NCBI RefSeq assembly: GCF_007859395.1 | Contig: NZ_VOHD01000003.1 | Coordinates: 211,561 to 275,560, forward strand | Source of the DNA: Planomicrobium sp. CPCC 101110 | GTDB taxonomy: Bacteria > Bacillota > Bacilli > Bacillales_A > Planococcaceae | Direction of reading: 5' to 3' | Length of the DNA stretch: 64,000 nt | Translations under genes and position numbers: made by a program | Notes under the pieces: model-generated | Database searches by the model: none | What the model was told of the DNA's origin: nothing | The model's input: only the letters and a program-made list of their open reading frames with translations | Shown here: positions 1-7,218 of the stretch, one piece after another | Numbering within the stretch: position 1 is the stretch's first letter | How the letters are laid out: the number at the start of each line of letters is the position of its first letter

Positions 1-105
1 CATACGGATTTAGCTGCGACGCTGAAAGTGGAGCTAATGCCGCAAGAAAAAGACTATGCTCGCTGTGAAAAACTGATTTCCAGCATCACGGCCAGGCTTT
101 CTTGA
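1..105 (+). CDS. 3' end of an unidentified gene
   Basis: Frame 1 is open from the window edge and ends with TGA after 34 codons. The C-terminal peptide is charged and probably helical, with the segment YARCEKLISSITARLS at the end. I do not recognise the family from this fragment. Two hairpins follow, at 144-167 and at 232-272, and the second looks like its terminator. The coding call rests only on the open frame at the edge and the terminator behind it. Confidence 0.45.
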   Translation, partial: HTDLAATLKVELMPQEKDYARCEKLISSITARLS

Positions 106-143
106 TGCTTTCTCTTCCGATTTCAAGTTTGTTAAAGGGTTTT

Positions 144-167
144 CCAGACAGCGAAAAGGCTGTCTGG
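144..167. other. Perfect 9-bp hairpin
   Basis: CCAGACAGC and GCTGTCTGG form a perfect 9-bp stem around a 6-nt GAAAAG loop. No U-run follows on either strand, so this is not a simple intrinsic terminator. It lies between the end of the first gene and the terminator at 232-272, so it may be part of the mRNA 3' region. Confidence 0.5.
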
Positions 168-231
168 GCTGAGTACAGTTAGAGCAATAGCGACAATTCC
201 GAATTTGACAATAAGTTGTTAGGGCACCGAA

Positions 232-272
232 GAGGCAGGCCGGCTGAAAATCAGCTGGCCTCCCTTTTTTTG
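232..272 (+). terminator. Rho-independent terminator
   Basis: GGCCGGCTG pairs with CAGCTGGCC (one G-U) around a 5-nt loop, followed by TCCC and a T-run. It probably ends the transcript of the gene at the left edge. Confidence 0.7.
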
Positions 273-825
273 TTCGCTTCATATGGATGGAGTTCTTATA
301 ACAAGCCGAATCCCCCGCAAGAAAGTTTAAAAGTAAATAAATAGGGGAATCTTATAAGTAGCTCCGATAGTTATCGAATTTTTGCCAAGAAAACCTTTTT
401 GTAGAAGAAAATAGTCCAAAAGATTTTACTTTTTAAAAAATCGGTAGTAGGCTATGTGTAATCGGAAAACGATAGTGTTTTCGATTTGGATCAGAACTAA
501 AGGTAATTGCATTTTCAAAAATAGATAATCGAATCATTTGGTCGAATGTTGCAGACAATAGTGCTGTGGACAGCGCCGAAGAGAATTTAAAATTCTTTTC
601 GGCGTTTTTTTGTTGATTTCTAACCGAATAAAGGAGCTGAGTAGAACAAATGACAGTTTTATAGACTACAACAAGAGAAGCATTCACCTATAGAAATTTG
701 CAGGGGGTCGTTGTGGTTTTCTAAAAACACTTGCCTCAGGACTTGAGTTCACGATCTGCTCCAAATACGTGGAGCTGGATAAATGGACAGGACATACAGT
801 TAACGAATGGGGAGGACTGGTTGAG
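273..825. other. Intergenic stretch without a convincing gene
   Basis: About 550 AT-rich bases. The only clear structure is the strong terminator at 573-611, which has no recognisable gene in front of it. No protein of convincing quality is seen on either strand. A weak in-frame GTG at 769 would extend the next gene, but the ribosome binding site favours 826. Confidence 0.5.
573..611 (+). terminator. Strong terminator without an upstream gene
   Basis: CGCCGAA pairs with TTCGGCG, and the inner AGAATTT/AATTCT extends the stem to about 13 bp; a run of seven T follows. No coding sequence ends shortly before it on the plus strand. It may end a small RNA or act as an attenuator for the gene at 826. 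Confidence 0.75.
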
Positions 826-1242
826 ATGGACCGATGGGAGTTAGTGGCAGAAAAAGTCGGCATGCTCATGAAGGCGGAATGCGAATTGCTGGAAAATGAA
901 TGCCTGGTCAAAAGGCAGAGGTCTATAACGATTCCCGCAAATAGCGCGTACTTCCAGTGCACACTGGATCTGGATATTTCGTTCGCAAAACTTAAAGTGG
1001 ATGGCTGCGCATTGAATAGGGCCGTCATCTACCTTCTTCCGGAAGAATTGCCGGCGTTTGCATTTACACTTATTGAATATCCGCTTCCTTTGCCGACTCA
1101 TTACCAGCAGCGCGTCGAAGCAGGCCCCAATATTGTCTGCTTTTATATGGAATCAAAAGAGCCGCCGGAAGATTTTGCCGAACGGTTATCCGCCGCTTTG
1201 CAAACAATCGAACAAACAGGCAGGAAATCGTATATAATTTGA
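826..1242 (+). CDS. Hypothetical protein upstream of ribT
   Basis: 138 aa from ATG 826, chosen because GGGGAGGA lies about 10 nt upstream; a GTG at 769 would give 157 aa but has a weaker site. No signal peptide, membrane segment or recognised motif is visible. The composition looks like a soluble cytoplasmic protein, with hydrophobic patches such as AVIYLLPEELPAFAFTLIEY in the middle and a Glu-rich C-terminal region. It lies 43 nt before the RibT-like gene on the same strand and is probably co-transcribed with it. I do not recognise the family. Confidence 0.6.
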   Translation: MDRWELVAEKVGMLMKAECELLENECLVKRQRSITIPANSAYFQCTLDLDISFAKLKVDGCALNRAVIYLLPEELPAFAFTLIEYPLPLPTHYQQRVEAGPNIVCFYMESKEPPEDFAERLSAALQTIEQTGRKSYII

Positions 1243-1285
1243 GCTTTATAACTCTAACAATATATCGAATCGAGGATGAACTGAA

Positions 1286-1645
1286 ATGTTGGTCAGATAC
1301 AAGAAATCATGCGAAAAAATTGCCATGGGTTTATTGTCTTTAATGCCTCAACAAAAAAATATTAAAGCCTTGCAGCAAACGATGGTCCGATATGGCGAAG
1401 AGCCTGGTTGGCAGCTTTATCTTTTGAAAGCAGGAGAAAGCTATGTCGGCTTGATCGGCATAGAAGTCCACGGCACTTATTTCACTGTCCACGATATTTC
1501 CGTGCTTCCTTCGTTTCGGGGAGAAGGCTTTGGGCATATTATGGCTGAAAAAATCCAGAAACTGATGCAGCAGCGGGAAATGCAAACAACAGAAGCGACC
1601 AAAAGCTTCCTGGAGAAATGCAAGAAAGAACTTGCTGCAAGCTAA
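1286..1645 (+). CDS. ribT: RibT-like GNAT acetyltransferase
   Basis: 119 aa. The N-terminus MLVRYKKSCEKIAMGLLSLM closely matches Bacillus RibT, a small GNAT-fold protein encoded at the end of the riboflavin operon; its acceptor substrate is not established. The central part carries the GNAT core: VGLIGIEV strand, HDISVLPSFRGEGFG (the R-G-x-G-x-G/A acetyl-CoA loop), then a helix. The C-terminal SFLEKC is also RibT-like. Here it is not next to ribDEAH; only a hypothetical gene precedes it and a terminator follows. The family call is good; the biochemical role is unknown. Confidence 0.8.
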   Translation: MLVRYKKSCEKIAMGLLSLMPQQKNIKALQQTMVRYGEEPGWQLYLLKAGESYVGLIGIEVHGTYFTVHDISVLPSFRGEGFGHIMAEKIQKLMQQREMQTTEATKSFLEKCKKELAAS

Positions 1646-1707
1646 TATATAGGGAGAAAAAGAAATTCTGTCTTGTAAAACAAGGTCAACCCTTTTATAA
1701 CAAACGG

Positions 1708-1732
1708 GGCTTTTCAATTGAAAAGCCTTTTT
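1708..1732 (+). terminator. Terminator after ribT
   Basis: GGCTTTTC-AATT-GAAAAGCC is a perfect inverted repeat followed by a T-run, about 60 nt after the ribT stop. Confidence 0.8.
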
Positions 1733-1893
1733 GACGTAAGGATTTTCATGTATTACAGCAGATATTGAGTCTATGGAAATCTGGTTATGGAGCGAAAAAT
1801 CGACCATTCAGGCGTCAGAAAGAAGCGGCGCATGCCATTATTTTTTCTATGCGTTAATATGGCTCCATAATGCAGTTGTTCCGGGTATCATCC

Positions 1894-1925
1894 AAAAAGA
1901 CTTTTCCTGGAAAAAGTCTTTTTCT
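1894..1925 (-). terminator. Terminator for the Nudix gene (possibly bidirectional)
   Basis: AAAAAGACTTTTCC pairs with GGAAAAAGTCTTTTT. The T-run is present on both strands. It lies just beyond the minus-strand Nudix stop codon. Confidence 0.75.
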
Positions 1926-1938
1926 TTCGGATATTAGT

Positions 1939-2379
1939 TTATTCTGAATTCAGGGCTTTCATCACTGCCCAGTAATGATGTTCATGGACAAGCAGCTCTT
2001 GCAGCCTGGCAATCGGCAACCAAGTCAAAATATGATCTGTTTCGGTCGGCTCCTGAACTTTTTCTTTCAAGGTTGCCAGGTAGAAATAGCCGTCGTTCAA
2101 CATTGGCCCATTTTTCCGGGAATGGAAAAACCGCATGGCTGTTCCGATAAACGATCCGACTGCAATAGCGTAGCCGGTTTCCTCCAACAGCTCTCTCCTA
2201 AGGCATTCTTCCGGAAGTTCTTTTTCTTCAATCCCTCCTCCGGGCAAGAAATACCGGTCCTTGGGAGTTTTCACTGTGGCTACTTTATCTTTCGCGGCAT
2301 TGAAGATGACGGCATAAACACCTTTTCGCAAATGATAGTCTACGCCTTCTGCCTGCTCACCAAATTTCATTTTACCCAC
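1939..2379 (-). CDS. Nudix hydrolase
   Basis: 146 aa with a complete Nudix box: the GGGIEE start, RELLEETG core and a final G, at about residues 46-68. The box is G-x5-E-x7-R-E-x2-E-E-x-G and binds Mg2+ for cleavage of nucleoside diphosphate derivatives. The substrate cannot be told from sequence. The start is GTG 2379 with GAGGTGG seven bases upstream. It is a single gene with its own terminator, convergent with ribT. Length is typical for housecleaning (MutT-like) Nudix proteins. Confidence 0.85.
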   Translation of the reverse strand: MGKMKFGEQAEGVDYHLRKGVYAVIFNAAKDKVATVKTPKDRYFLPGGGIEEKELPEECLRRELLEETGYAIAVGSFIGTAMRFFHSRKNGPMLNDGYFYLATLKEKVQEPTETDHILTWLPIARLQELLVHEHHYWAVMKALNSE

Positions 2380-2514
2380 GTATTATCCACCTCTTCATTT
2401 TATTTCCATGTATCTTAATCATACTCTTATAAAGAAAATGAATAAATAAAAATATTCAAAAAACGGTAACTAAACTTCTGAAAATCGGCTATAATCCGAG
2501 AAGGGGGTGCGGAA

Positions 2515-2757
2515 ATGGGAAATAAAAGCCATGGGCTGAAATATGGATGGACATTGATTGCGCATAAAACATTCAAGCTTTTTTCCAATGACAATGCTTA
2601 TATCGTCATTGACCAGGAAAGTGATGTCGTGATGCACTTCACCGTCAAAGAATCAGAGTTTGAAGTCATTAATAACAATTGGGGCATCAACTATAAAGTG
2701 ATTCCGGGATTTAAAACGATAAAATTTTTAAACGTACCGGAAGATGATGAAGAGTAA
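2515..2757 (+). CDS. Small hypothetical protein
   Basis: 80 aa from ATG 2515, with AAGGGGGTG as ribosome binding site and a TATAAT-like box about 25 nt before it. It is soluble, with alternating beta-like segments (AYIVIDQESDVVMHFTV) and an acidic end (PEDDEE). No known domain was recognised. It appears monocistronic; the next gene starts 83 nt later with its own site. Confidence 0.65.
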   Translation: MGNKSHGLKYGWTLIAHKTFKLFSNDNAYIVIDQESDVVMHFTVKESEFEVINNNWGINYKVIPGFKTIKFLNVPEDDEE

Positions 2758-2840
2758 GATGTGCTAACCGGGGGTAAAGCAAATTAGTTGGAAAAAGAAT
2801 AAAAGAAAGTTGGAAACAGAATATATTGGAGGAGAACATC

Positions 2841-3542
2841 ATGAAAAAGCTTGGAATCGTCGGCGGTACGGGACCGGAATCGACAGTGGATTATTATCAG
2901 TCGATCATCTCGAAATATCAAGAGAAAGCCGGCAGCAGCGAAGACTTGCCTGAGCTTTTGATCAATAGCATCAATATGTATAAAATCTTCTCATTGCTGG
3001 AAGCTAATCAGACTGAAGGGCTTGCCGATTATTTGACAGAGTCTGTACGGACGCTTGAAAAAGCGGGAGCCGATTTTGTTGTCCTGACAGCAAATACGGC
3101 TCATATTGTATTCGACAAGGTACAGGAGCGGGTTAACGTGCCGATGATCAGCATCGTTGAAGAAACATATAACCGTACAGAGGAGCTGGGACTGGGGAAA
3201 ATCGGGCTCCTTGGGACAAAATTCACGATGGAAAATGATTTTTTCCAAAAACCATTTCATGCAGGGGCTAAAACCATCGTTGTGCCAGAACCGGAGGAAC
3301 AGCAGTATTTCCATGAAAAGATTGTCAGCGAATTGGAGAAGGGCGTTGTTGAAGAAGGGACGAAAAAGGACTTTTTAGAACTGGCCGCCAAGATGGTTGA
3401 ACGGGACGGAATCGAAGGGCTGATTTTAGGCTGCACGGAACTGCCGCTGATTTTCAAGCCGGAAGATCTGGAAATTCCCCAATTGAACACGACTGAAATC
3501 CATGTAAAGAAAATCATTGAAGTGATGTTCGATGAAGGATAA
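2841..3542 (+). CDS. Aspartate/glutamate racemase family protein
   Basis: 233 aa. ATG 2841 follows GGAGGAG closely; an in-frame TTG at 2826 lies inside the ribosome site and is rejected. The N-terminal GIVGGTGPEST and C-terminal LGCTELPLIF are signatures of the Asp/Glu/hydantoin racemase superfamily, cofactor-independent enzymes that use two active-site thiols. The second is present (Cys198 in GCTE). The first position, Cys in typical aspartate racemases (C-N-T-A-H), is Ala84 here (A-N-T-A-H). Some family members lack one thiol and have altered or one-way specificity, so racemase activity should not be assumed. Confidence 0.75.
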   Translation: MKKLGIVGGTGPESTVDYYQSIISKYQEKAGSSEDLPELLINSINMYKIFSLLEANQTEGLADYLTESVRTLEKAGADFVVLTANTAHIVFDKVQERVNVPMISIVEETYNRTEELGLGKIGLLGTKFTMENDFFQKPFHAGAKTIVVPEPEEQQYFHEKIVSELEKGVVEEGTKKDFLELAAKMVERDGIEGLILGCTELPLIFKPEDLEIPQLNTTEIHVKKIIEVMFDEG

Positions 3543-3643
3543 CGGGCCTGTTTTTTTGCTTGCAGGCAGAATATTTAATAGCGGGCCGGAAAAGGTTTAT
3601 ACTTAAAGAGTACGAAAAAATTTCAATAAAGGGAGGTATAAAT

Positions 3644-3952
3644 ATGGTGAAAGCGATCAAGTCTGAAGATTTTATTGCACTTACAGAAAACCAGGAAAAA
3701 CCATTTGTCCTCGACTTTACAGCGGATTGGTGACCAAGCTGCCGTCATTTGGGACCGGTGGTCTCAAGCGTAGCTGAACAACTTGATTCAGTTGATTTCT
3801 ACAAAGTCGATGTGGACGAAGCGCCGGATTTAGCTCAAAAATTTGGTGTGCAAAGCATTCCAACCTTGATATTGGTCAAAAATGGCCAAGAAGTAAAACG
3901 CTCGGTTGGTTTTATCCCGGAAGAACCGGTGAAGGAATTTGCGCAGTCCTAA
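3644..3952 (+). CDS. Thioredoxin-like selenoprotein (Sec in U-P-S-C)
   Basis: 102 aa when the in-frame TGA at 3731-3733 is read as selenocysteine (residue 30). The start is ATG 3644 behind GGGAGGT. The fold is thioredoxin-like: FVLDFTADW before the active site, VDVDEAPDLAQKFGVQSIPTL with the cis-Pro, then a C-terminal helix. The motif is W-U-P-S-C-R in place of W-C-G-P-C-K, so Sec replaces the nucleophilic N-terminal Cys. Without readthrough the 29-residue product would be useless, while the downstream frame is fully conserved. The window also encodes tRNA-Sec, SelA, SelB and SelD. A hairpin follows the UGA, as bacterial SECIS elements do. Its redox partner is unknown. Confidence 0.9.
3732..3763 (+). 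promoter_or_regulatory. Candidate bacterial SECIS hairpin (thioredoxin)
   Basis: Directly after the UGA, GACCA pairs with TGGTC, and CCG/CGG stacks inside with a 5-nt bulge on the 5' side; the apical loop is about 11 nt. Position inside the coding region right behind UGA matches SelB-dependent SECIS elements. Fold drawn by eye. Confidence 0.5.
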
Positions 3953-3956
3953 GCAG

Positions 3957-4004
3957 AAAAGGTGCCTTGAAGGCGGCTCACAGCCCGCTTCAAGGCACCT
4001 TTTT
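3957..4004 (+). terminator. Bidirectional terminator between the thioredoxin and deacetylase genes
   Basis: AAAAGGTGCCTTGAAG pairs with CTTCAAGGCACCTTTTT, a stem of about 16 bp. T-runs on both strands serve the selenothioredoxin (plus) and the deacetylase operon (minus). Confidence 0.85.
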
Positions 4005-4012
4005 ATATAGCT

Positions 4013-4603
4013 CTACAACAGTTTGAATCCATAGCCCCGTTCTTTGATCGCTGAAATCAATCCAGGAAGGGCCTCCAGCGTTTGGGGAAGTTCATGGAGC
4101 AAAATCACCGCACCATCCTCCAAATGCTCGGTCACATTGGCAATCAATTGTTCCGGATCGGTTTTCAGTTCCCAGTCCATTGATGCGATTTTCCACATGA
4201 CCGGCGTCACATTCAGCCGCTCGGTCACCTCAAGTGTGTCGGCATTGAACTGGCCGTACGGAGGGCGGAAAAAGCGAACGCTGCTTCCAGTGATGTGTTC
4301 AATAGTTGCAATGCTGTTTTTAATGTCTTTGTATTGCTCTTCCTGGGTCAATTCGACCAAATTCCGGTGTTTGACGGTGTGGGAGCCAATCATGTGCCCT
4401 TCGTCCAATACGCGCTGCCAAGGCCTTTTGGGATGCAGCAGGCGGGTCTGCCAGAAAAAGACGGCTGGGACGTTTTCTTTCTTCAGCACATCAAGAAACT
4501 TGGGCAGTAACCGGCTCGGGCCATCATCAAACGTCAGGACGACGGATTTTTCACCGGGGCTTTCACTTTTGGTCACAACGTTTTCATGGGTAGAGTCGTA
4601 CAC
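4013..4603 (-). CDS. Polysaccharide deacetylase (NodB-like), 5' end uncertain
   Basis: 196 aa from GTG 4603. NodB-domain motifs: LTFDDGPS (metal-binding Asp-Asp), IGSHTVKHRNL (H-x3-H metal ligands), RFFRPPYGQFN, and a C-terminal ILLHELP. This family removes N- or O-acetyl groups from cell-wall or chitin-like sugars. No signal peptide is visible, so it is cytoplasmic or N-terminally truncated. The same frame continues upstream through an in-frame TGA (4627-4625) to ATG 4642 and ATG 4651; the latter follows AAGGGG. A perfect hairpin lies at 4593-4608. The UGA could be a nonsense mutation, a false upstream start, or Sec. It is the last gene of the phnDEC-side cluster. Confidence 0.75.
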   Translation of the reverse strand: MYDSTHENVVTKSESPGEKSVVLTFDDGPSRLLPKFLDVLKKENVPAVFFWQTRLLHPKRPWQRVLDEGHMIGSHTVKHRNLVELTQEEQYKDIKNSIATIEHITGSSVRFFRPPYGQFNADTLEVTERLNVTPVMWKIASMDWELKTDPEQLIANVTEHLEDGAVILLHELPQTLEALPGLISAIKERGYGFKLL

Positions 4604-4663
4604 GACTCTGGTATTGTCGACTGCTCAAGGACTTTTTATCATTTGATCCATCCCCTTATGCGA

Positions 4664-5452
4664 TTAGATTCCAGCGCCGAAAAAGGAATTCTCAGATTTT
4701 GATCCATACGTAGCGTAATATTCTTCTTCCGTAAACTGCTCCGGTGGCCCATCGAAAATCAATTCCCCGTTACGCAAGGCGATAATCCGGGTGGCGTAGC
4801 GCTTGGCAAGATCAATGTCGTGGACATTGATGATGGTCAACAAGCCAAGCCGTTCGTGCATTTCTTTCAACAGTGTGAAAATATGGTTCGAGGTGCCGGG
4901 ATCCAAGCTTGCCACCGGTTCATCCCCAAGCAATACCCGGGGCTGCTGCACCAGGGCGCGGGCGATTCCAACACGCTGCTTTTGTCCGCCGCTCAAATTC
5001 TCCACACGGCGGCCGCTCATTTCGGACAATCCGACTTCCGCAATGACCTTCTTGGCAAGTTCGAGCTCCTCCTGGGAAAACCAGCCGATCAGGTTTTTAA
5101 AAGATGACCGGTAGCCGAATGTACCGGTCAGGACATTCTGCAAAACGCTCAGGCGGGGAATCAGGTTGAAATGCTGGAAAATCATGCCCATTTCCCGGCG
5201 CACTTTCCGCAGTTTTTCCGCTTTGGCGCCGGAGACGTAATCCGGATCCAAACATACTTTGCCGTCTAAGCAGACTTCGCCGCTGGTCGGTATTTGCAGG
5301 CCGTTGATGCAGCGGATAAATGTCGATTTGCCGGCACCGCTTTTGCCGAGAACGCAGACAAAGTCGCCTTTGTTCAACGTTAGATTTATATTGGAAAGTG
5401 CCTCTGTGCTGTTGCCGGCATATTGAACGGACAAATTTTTAACGTCGATCAT
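4664..5452 (-). CDS. phnC: PhnC-type ABC transporter ATPase (candidate selenium oxyanion import)
   Basis: 262 aa. Walker A GKSGAGKST, signature LSGGQKQR, Walker B VLLGDEP and the switch His in NVHD are intact. Sequence and gene order (D-E-C, minus strand) fit the phosphonate/phosphite transporter family. ATG 5452 is chosen because AAGGAGG lies eight bases before it; ATG 5470 overlaps the phnE stop (ATGA) and is an alternative. Lies two genes downstream of selD with no phosphonate-degrading genes nearby, which favours a selenium oxyanion as cargo (inference). Confidence 0.85.
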   Translation of the reverse strand: MIDVKNLSVQYAGNSTEALSNINLTLNKGDFVCVLGKSGAGKSTFIRCINGLQIPTSGEVCLDGKVCLDPDYVSGAKAEKLRKVRREMGMIFQHFNLIPRLSVLQNVLTGTFGYRSSFKNLIGWFSQEELELAKKVIAEVGLSEMSGRRVENLSGGQKQRVGIARALVQQPRVLLGDEPVASLDPGTSNHIFTLLKEMHERLGLLTIINVHDIDLAKRYATRIIALRNGELIFDGPPEQFTEEEYYATYGSKSENSFFGAGI

Positions 5453-5466
5453 GTTGAGCGCCTCCT

Positions 5467-6225
5467 TCATATGATCCGGTTCCGGACATAGCTGGCTAAG
5501 AAGTCAATGATGATAACCATAACCATAATGATCAATACATCAAGCGAAACGGAAGAGTATTGGAATGTTTTAAAGTCGTTGAACAGGCGCTGCCCTATAC
5601 CGCCACCTCCGATAAATCCTAGGATAAGGGAGGTGCGGATGGCGACTTCAAAGCGGTAGAAAAACTGGGATAGAACGTTCGGCCATATCTGCGGCATGAT
5701 GCTGAACAGATAAGCGACCCATTTTTTTGCGCCTACCGCTTTCATCGCTTCTTGCGGGCCCGGATCTGCCGCTTCGATCAATTCCGATATCAGTTTCCCA
5801 AAAACGCCGATATTATGGAACATAATGGCGATTACTGCCGGAAATGGGCCGAGTCCGAGTGTTGTCAGCAATATCAACCCGAAGACAATTTCAGGAATTG
5901 ACCGGACAAAACTGAGCCCGACTCTTGTAATCTGGAAAAGCGCTCTGGAAGGGGCCGTATTGCGCGCTGCCAAAAAGCTGATCGGCAGGGCGATGACAAG
6001 GCCCAGTACACTCCCCAAAAACGCCATCGCGAGCGTCTCCAATGTGTCCTGCACCATCTCCGGCAGCAGTGAAAAGTCCATCGGGAACCACTGCGACAAG
6101 AAATCGATCATGTTGCGGAAGTCTTTGAATTTGGTCAGATCGAATTCTGTCAATCTCATACTCAAATAGATGAATATGAGGAGTATCACTACCGTGACAA
6201 TATTGCTTTTCTTAAACCACACCAT
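5467..6225 (-). CDS. phnE: PhnE-type ABC permease
   Basis: 252 aa from ATG 6225; a TTG at 6231 is also in frame. Hydrophobic with about six membrane helices and the cytoplasmic EAA-like loop around AADPGPQEAMKAVGAKKW, which contacts the ATPase. Only one permease gene is present, so the transporter should contain a homodimer. It lies 8 nt after the binding-protein stop, and its own stop lies next to the phnC start region, which indicates a single transcript. Same possible selenium role as its neighbours. Confidence 0.85.
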   Translation of the reverse strand: MVWFKKSNIVTVVILLIFIYLSMRLTEFDLTKFKDFRNMIDFLSQWFPMDFSLLPEMVQDTLETLAMAFLGSVLGLVIALPISFLAARNTAPSRALFQITRVGLSFVRSIPEIVFGLILLTTLGLGPFPAVIAIMFHNIGVFGKLISELIEAADPGPQEAMKAVGAKKWVAYLFSIMPQIWPNVLSQFFYRFEVAIRTSLILGFIGGGGIGQRLFNDFKTFQYSSVSLDVLIIMVMVIIIDFLASYVRNRII

Positions 6226-6233
6226 GATCAACC

Positions 6234-7133
6234 CTATTCTTTAATGATTCCCTGCTTGATCGCTGCTTGTTTGATGCTTTCATAGTCTGCATTAGTAGCT
6301 TCTGTAAAGCCGGACGCCCCGAATGCATCAAGGATTTCCGGATCTTCAATTGCCAGGAAGGTTTCCTGCAATTTCTTCACTGTTGCGTCGTCCGTGCTTT
6401 CAAGCACAGCCCAAGGGTATTGGAACAATTCTTCTGATTCCCAGATGGTCTTGAATTGATCGCCGTCAATCTTTCCGGATTCAACCAATTGGTCATAGAT
6501 TGCGCTGTCGATTGCCCCGGCATCCACTTGCTTGTTCTGGACAGCAAGCGCCGTTGCGTCATGTGAACCTGTGAAACGTACAGTAGCGAATTCATTGTCG
6601 TCTTCCGATTGGTAGACGCCCTGCTCCTGCAATTCAATTGAAGGAATCAATGAGCCTGAAGTCGAGTTCGGGTCGCCGAATGCAAAGTCCACTTCTTTGG
6701 AATCCGCAAGCAGTTCATCAAGCGTATTCCACGGGTTGTCTTTGTGCGTGATGATATAAGAATGGTAGTAAGGTTTGCCGTCAATCAGCTGCGTGATGAT
6801 GGCTTTTGCGTTGCTGTTCGCTTCTGCGATAACGAAAGTCAAAGGCCCAAGATACGCCATATCGATCTGGTCGTAATTCATCGCTTCCACTACACCGTTG
6901 TAATCAGGATAAACTTCAATTTCCACTTCACGGTCCAATTCAGTTGTCAGCAGCTCCTGCAATTTCTTCATAGCGGTATCCATCTCGCCTTCAGTTTGTG
7001 CGGGGATGACACCGATTGTGAATGCTTCCTGTTCTTGAGAGCTTTGTTCTCCACTGCCGCTTTCCTCTCCGCATGCGGAGAGGAAAAGTGCCAGGACAAG
7101 CATCAAAGCAAATAAAATACTCGATTTTTTCAT
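6234..7133 (-). CDS. phnD: PhnD-family substrate-binding lipoprotein (candidate selenate/selenite binding)
   Basis: 299 aa. The signal peptide MKKSSILFALMLVLALFLSAC ends in the lipobox L-S-A-C, so the mature protein is anchored outside the membrane. The body is PhnD-like: TIGVIPAQTEG at the start, then YDQIDMAYLGPLTF, FGDPNSTSGSL, and VDAGAIDSAIYDQ, which line the anion pocket in this family. From memory, one branch of PhnD-like proteins is annotated as putative selenate-binding because it co-occurs with selD. Here it is the gene right after selD, separated by a terminator. Substrate is inferred, not shown. Confidence 0.85.
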   Translation of the reverse strand: MKKSSILFALMLVLALFLSACGEESGSGEQSSQEQEAFTIGVIPAQTEGEMDTAMKKLQELLTTELDREVEIEVYPDYNGVVEAMNYDQIDMAYLGPLTFVIAEANSNAKAIITQLIDGKPYYHSYIITHKDNPWNTLDELLADSKEVDFAFGDPNSTSGSLIPSIELQEQGVYQSEDDNEFATVRFTGSHDATALAVQNKQVDAGAIDSAIYDQLVESGKIDGDQFKTIWESEELFQYPWAVLESTDDATVKKLQETFLAIEDPEILDAFGASGFTEATNADYESIKQAAIKQGIIKE

Positions 7134-7185
7134 AAATTCAAACCTCTTTACTGTTTTCTTTGTTTAGTGGTTTTCCGCCACAATG

Positions 7186-7216
7186 GTAAAACAAGGGCCC
7201 TGTGAAGAGCCCTTGC
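7186..7216 (-). terminator. Terminator after selD
   Basis: CAAGGGC and GCCCTTG pair around an 10-nt loop; on the minus strand TTTTA follows. It separates selD from the transporter genes, though some readthrough is possible. Confidence 0.65.
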
Positions 7217-7218
7217 AA

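Noticed and set aside
433-1028. Minus-strand frames of 80-110 aa in the first kilobase
   Set aside because: No ribosome sites, and they overlap the terminator at 573-611 or the antisense of the gene at 826.
3749-3952. A 67-aa thioredoxin fragment starting at an internal codon
   Set aside because: It lacks the first strand and the active site; reading TGA 3731 as Sec restores a full 102-aa thioredoxin.
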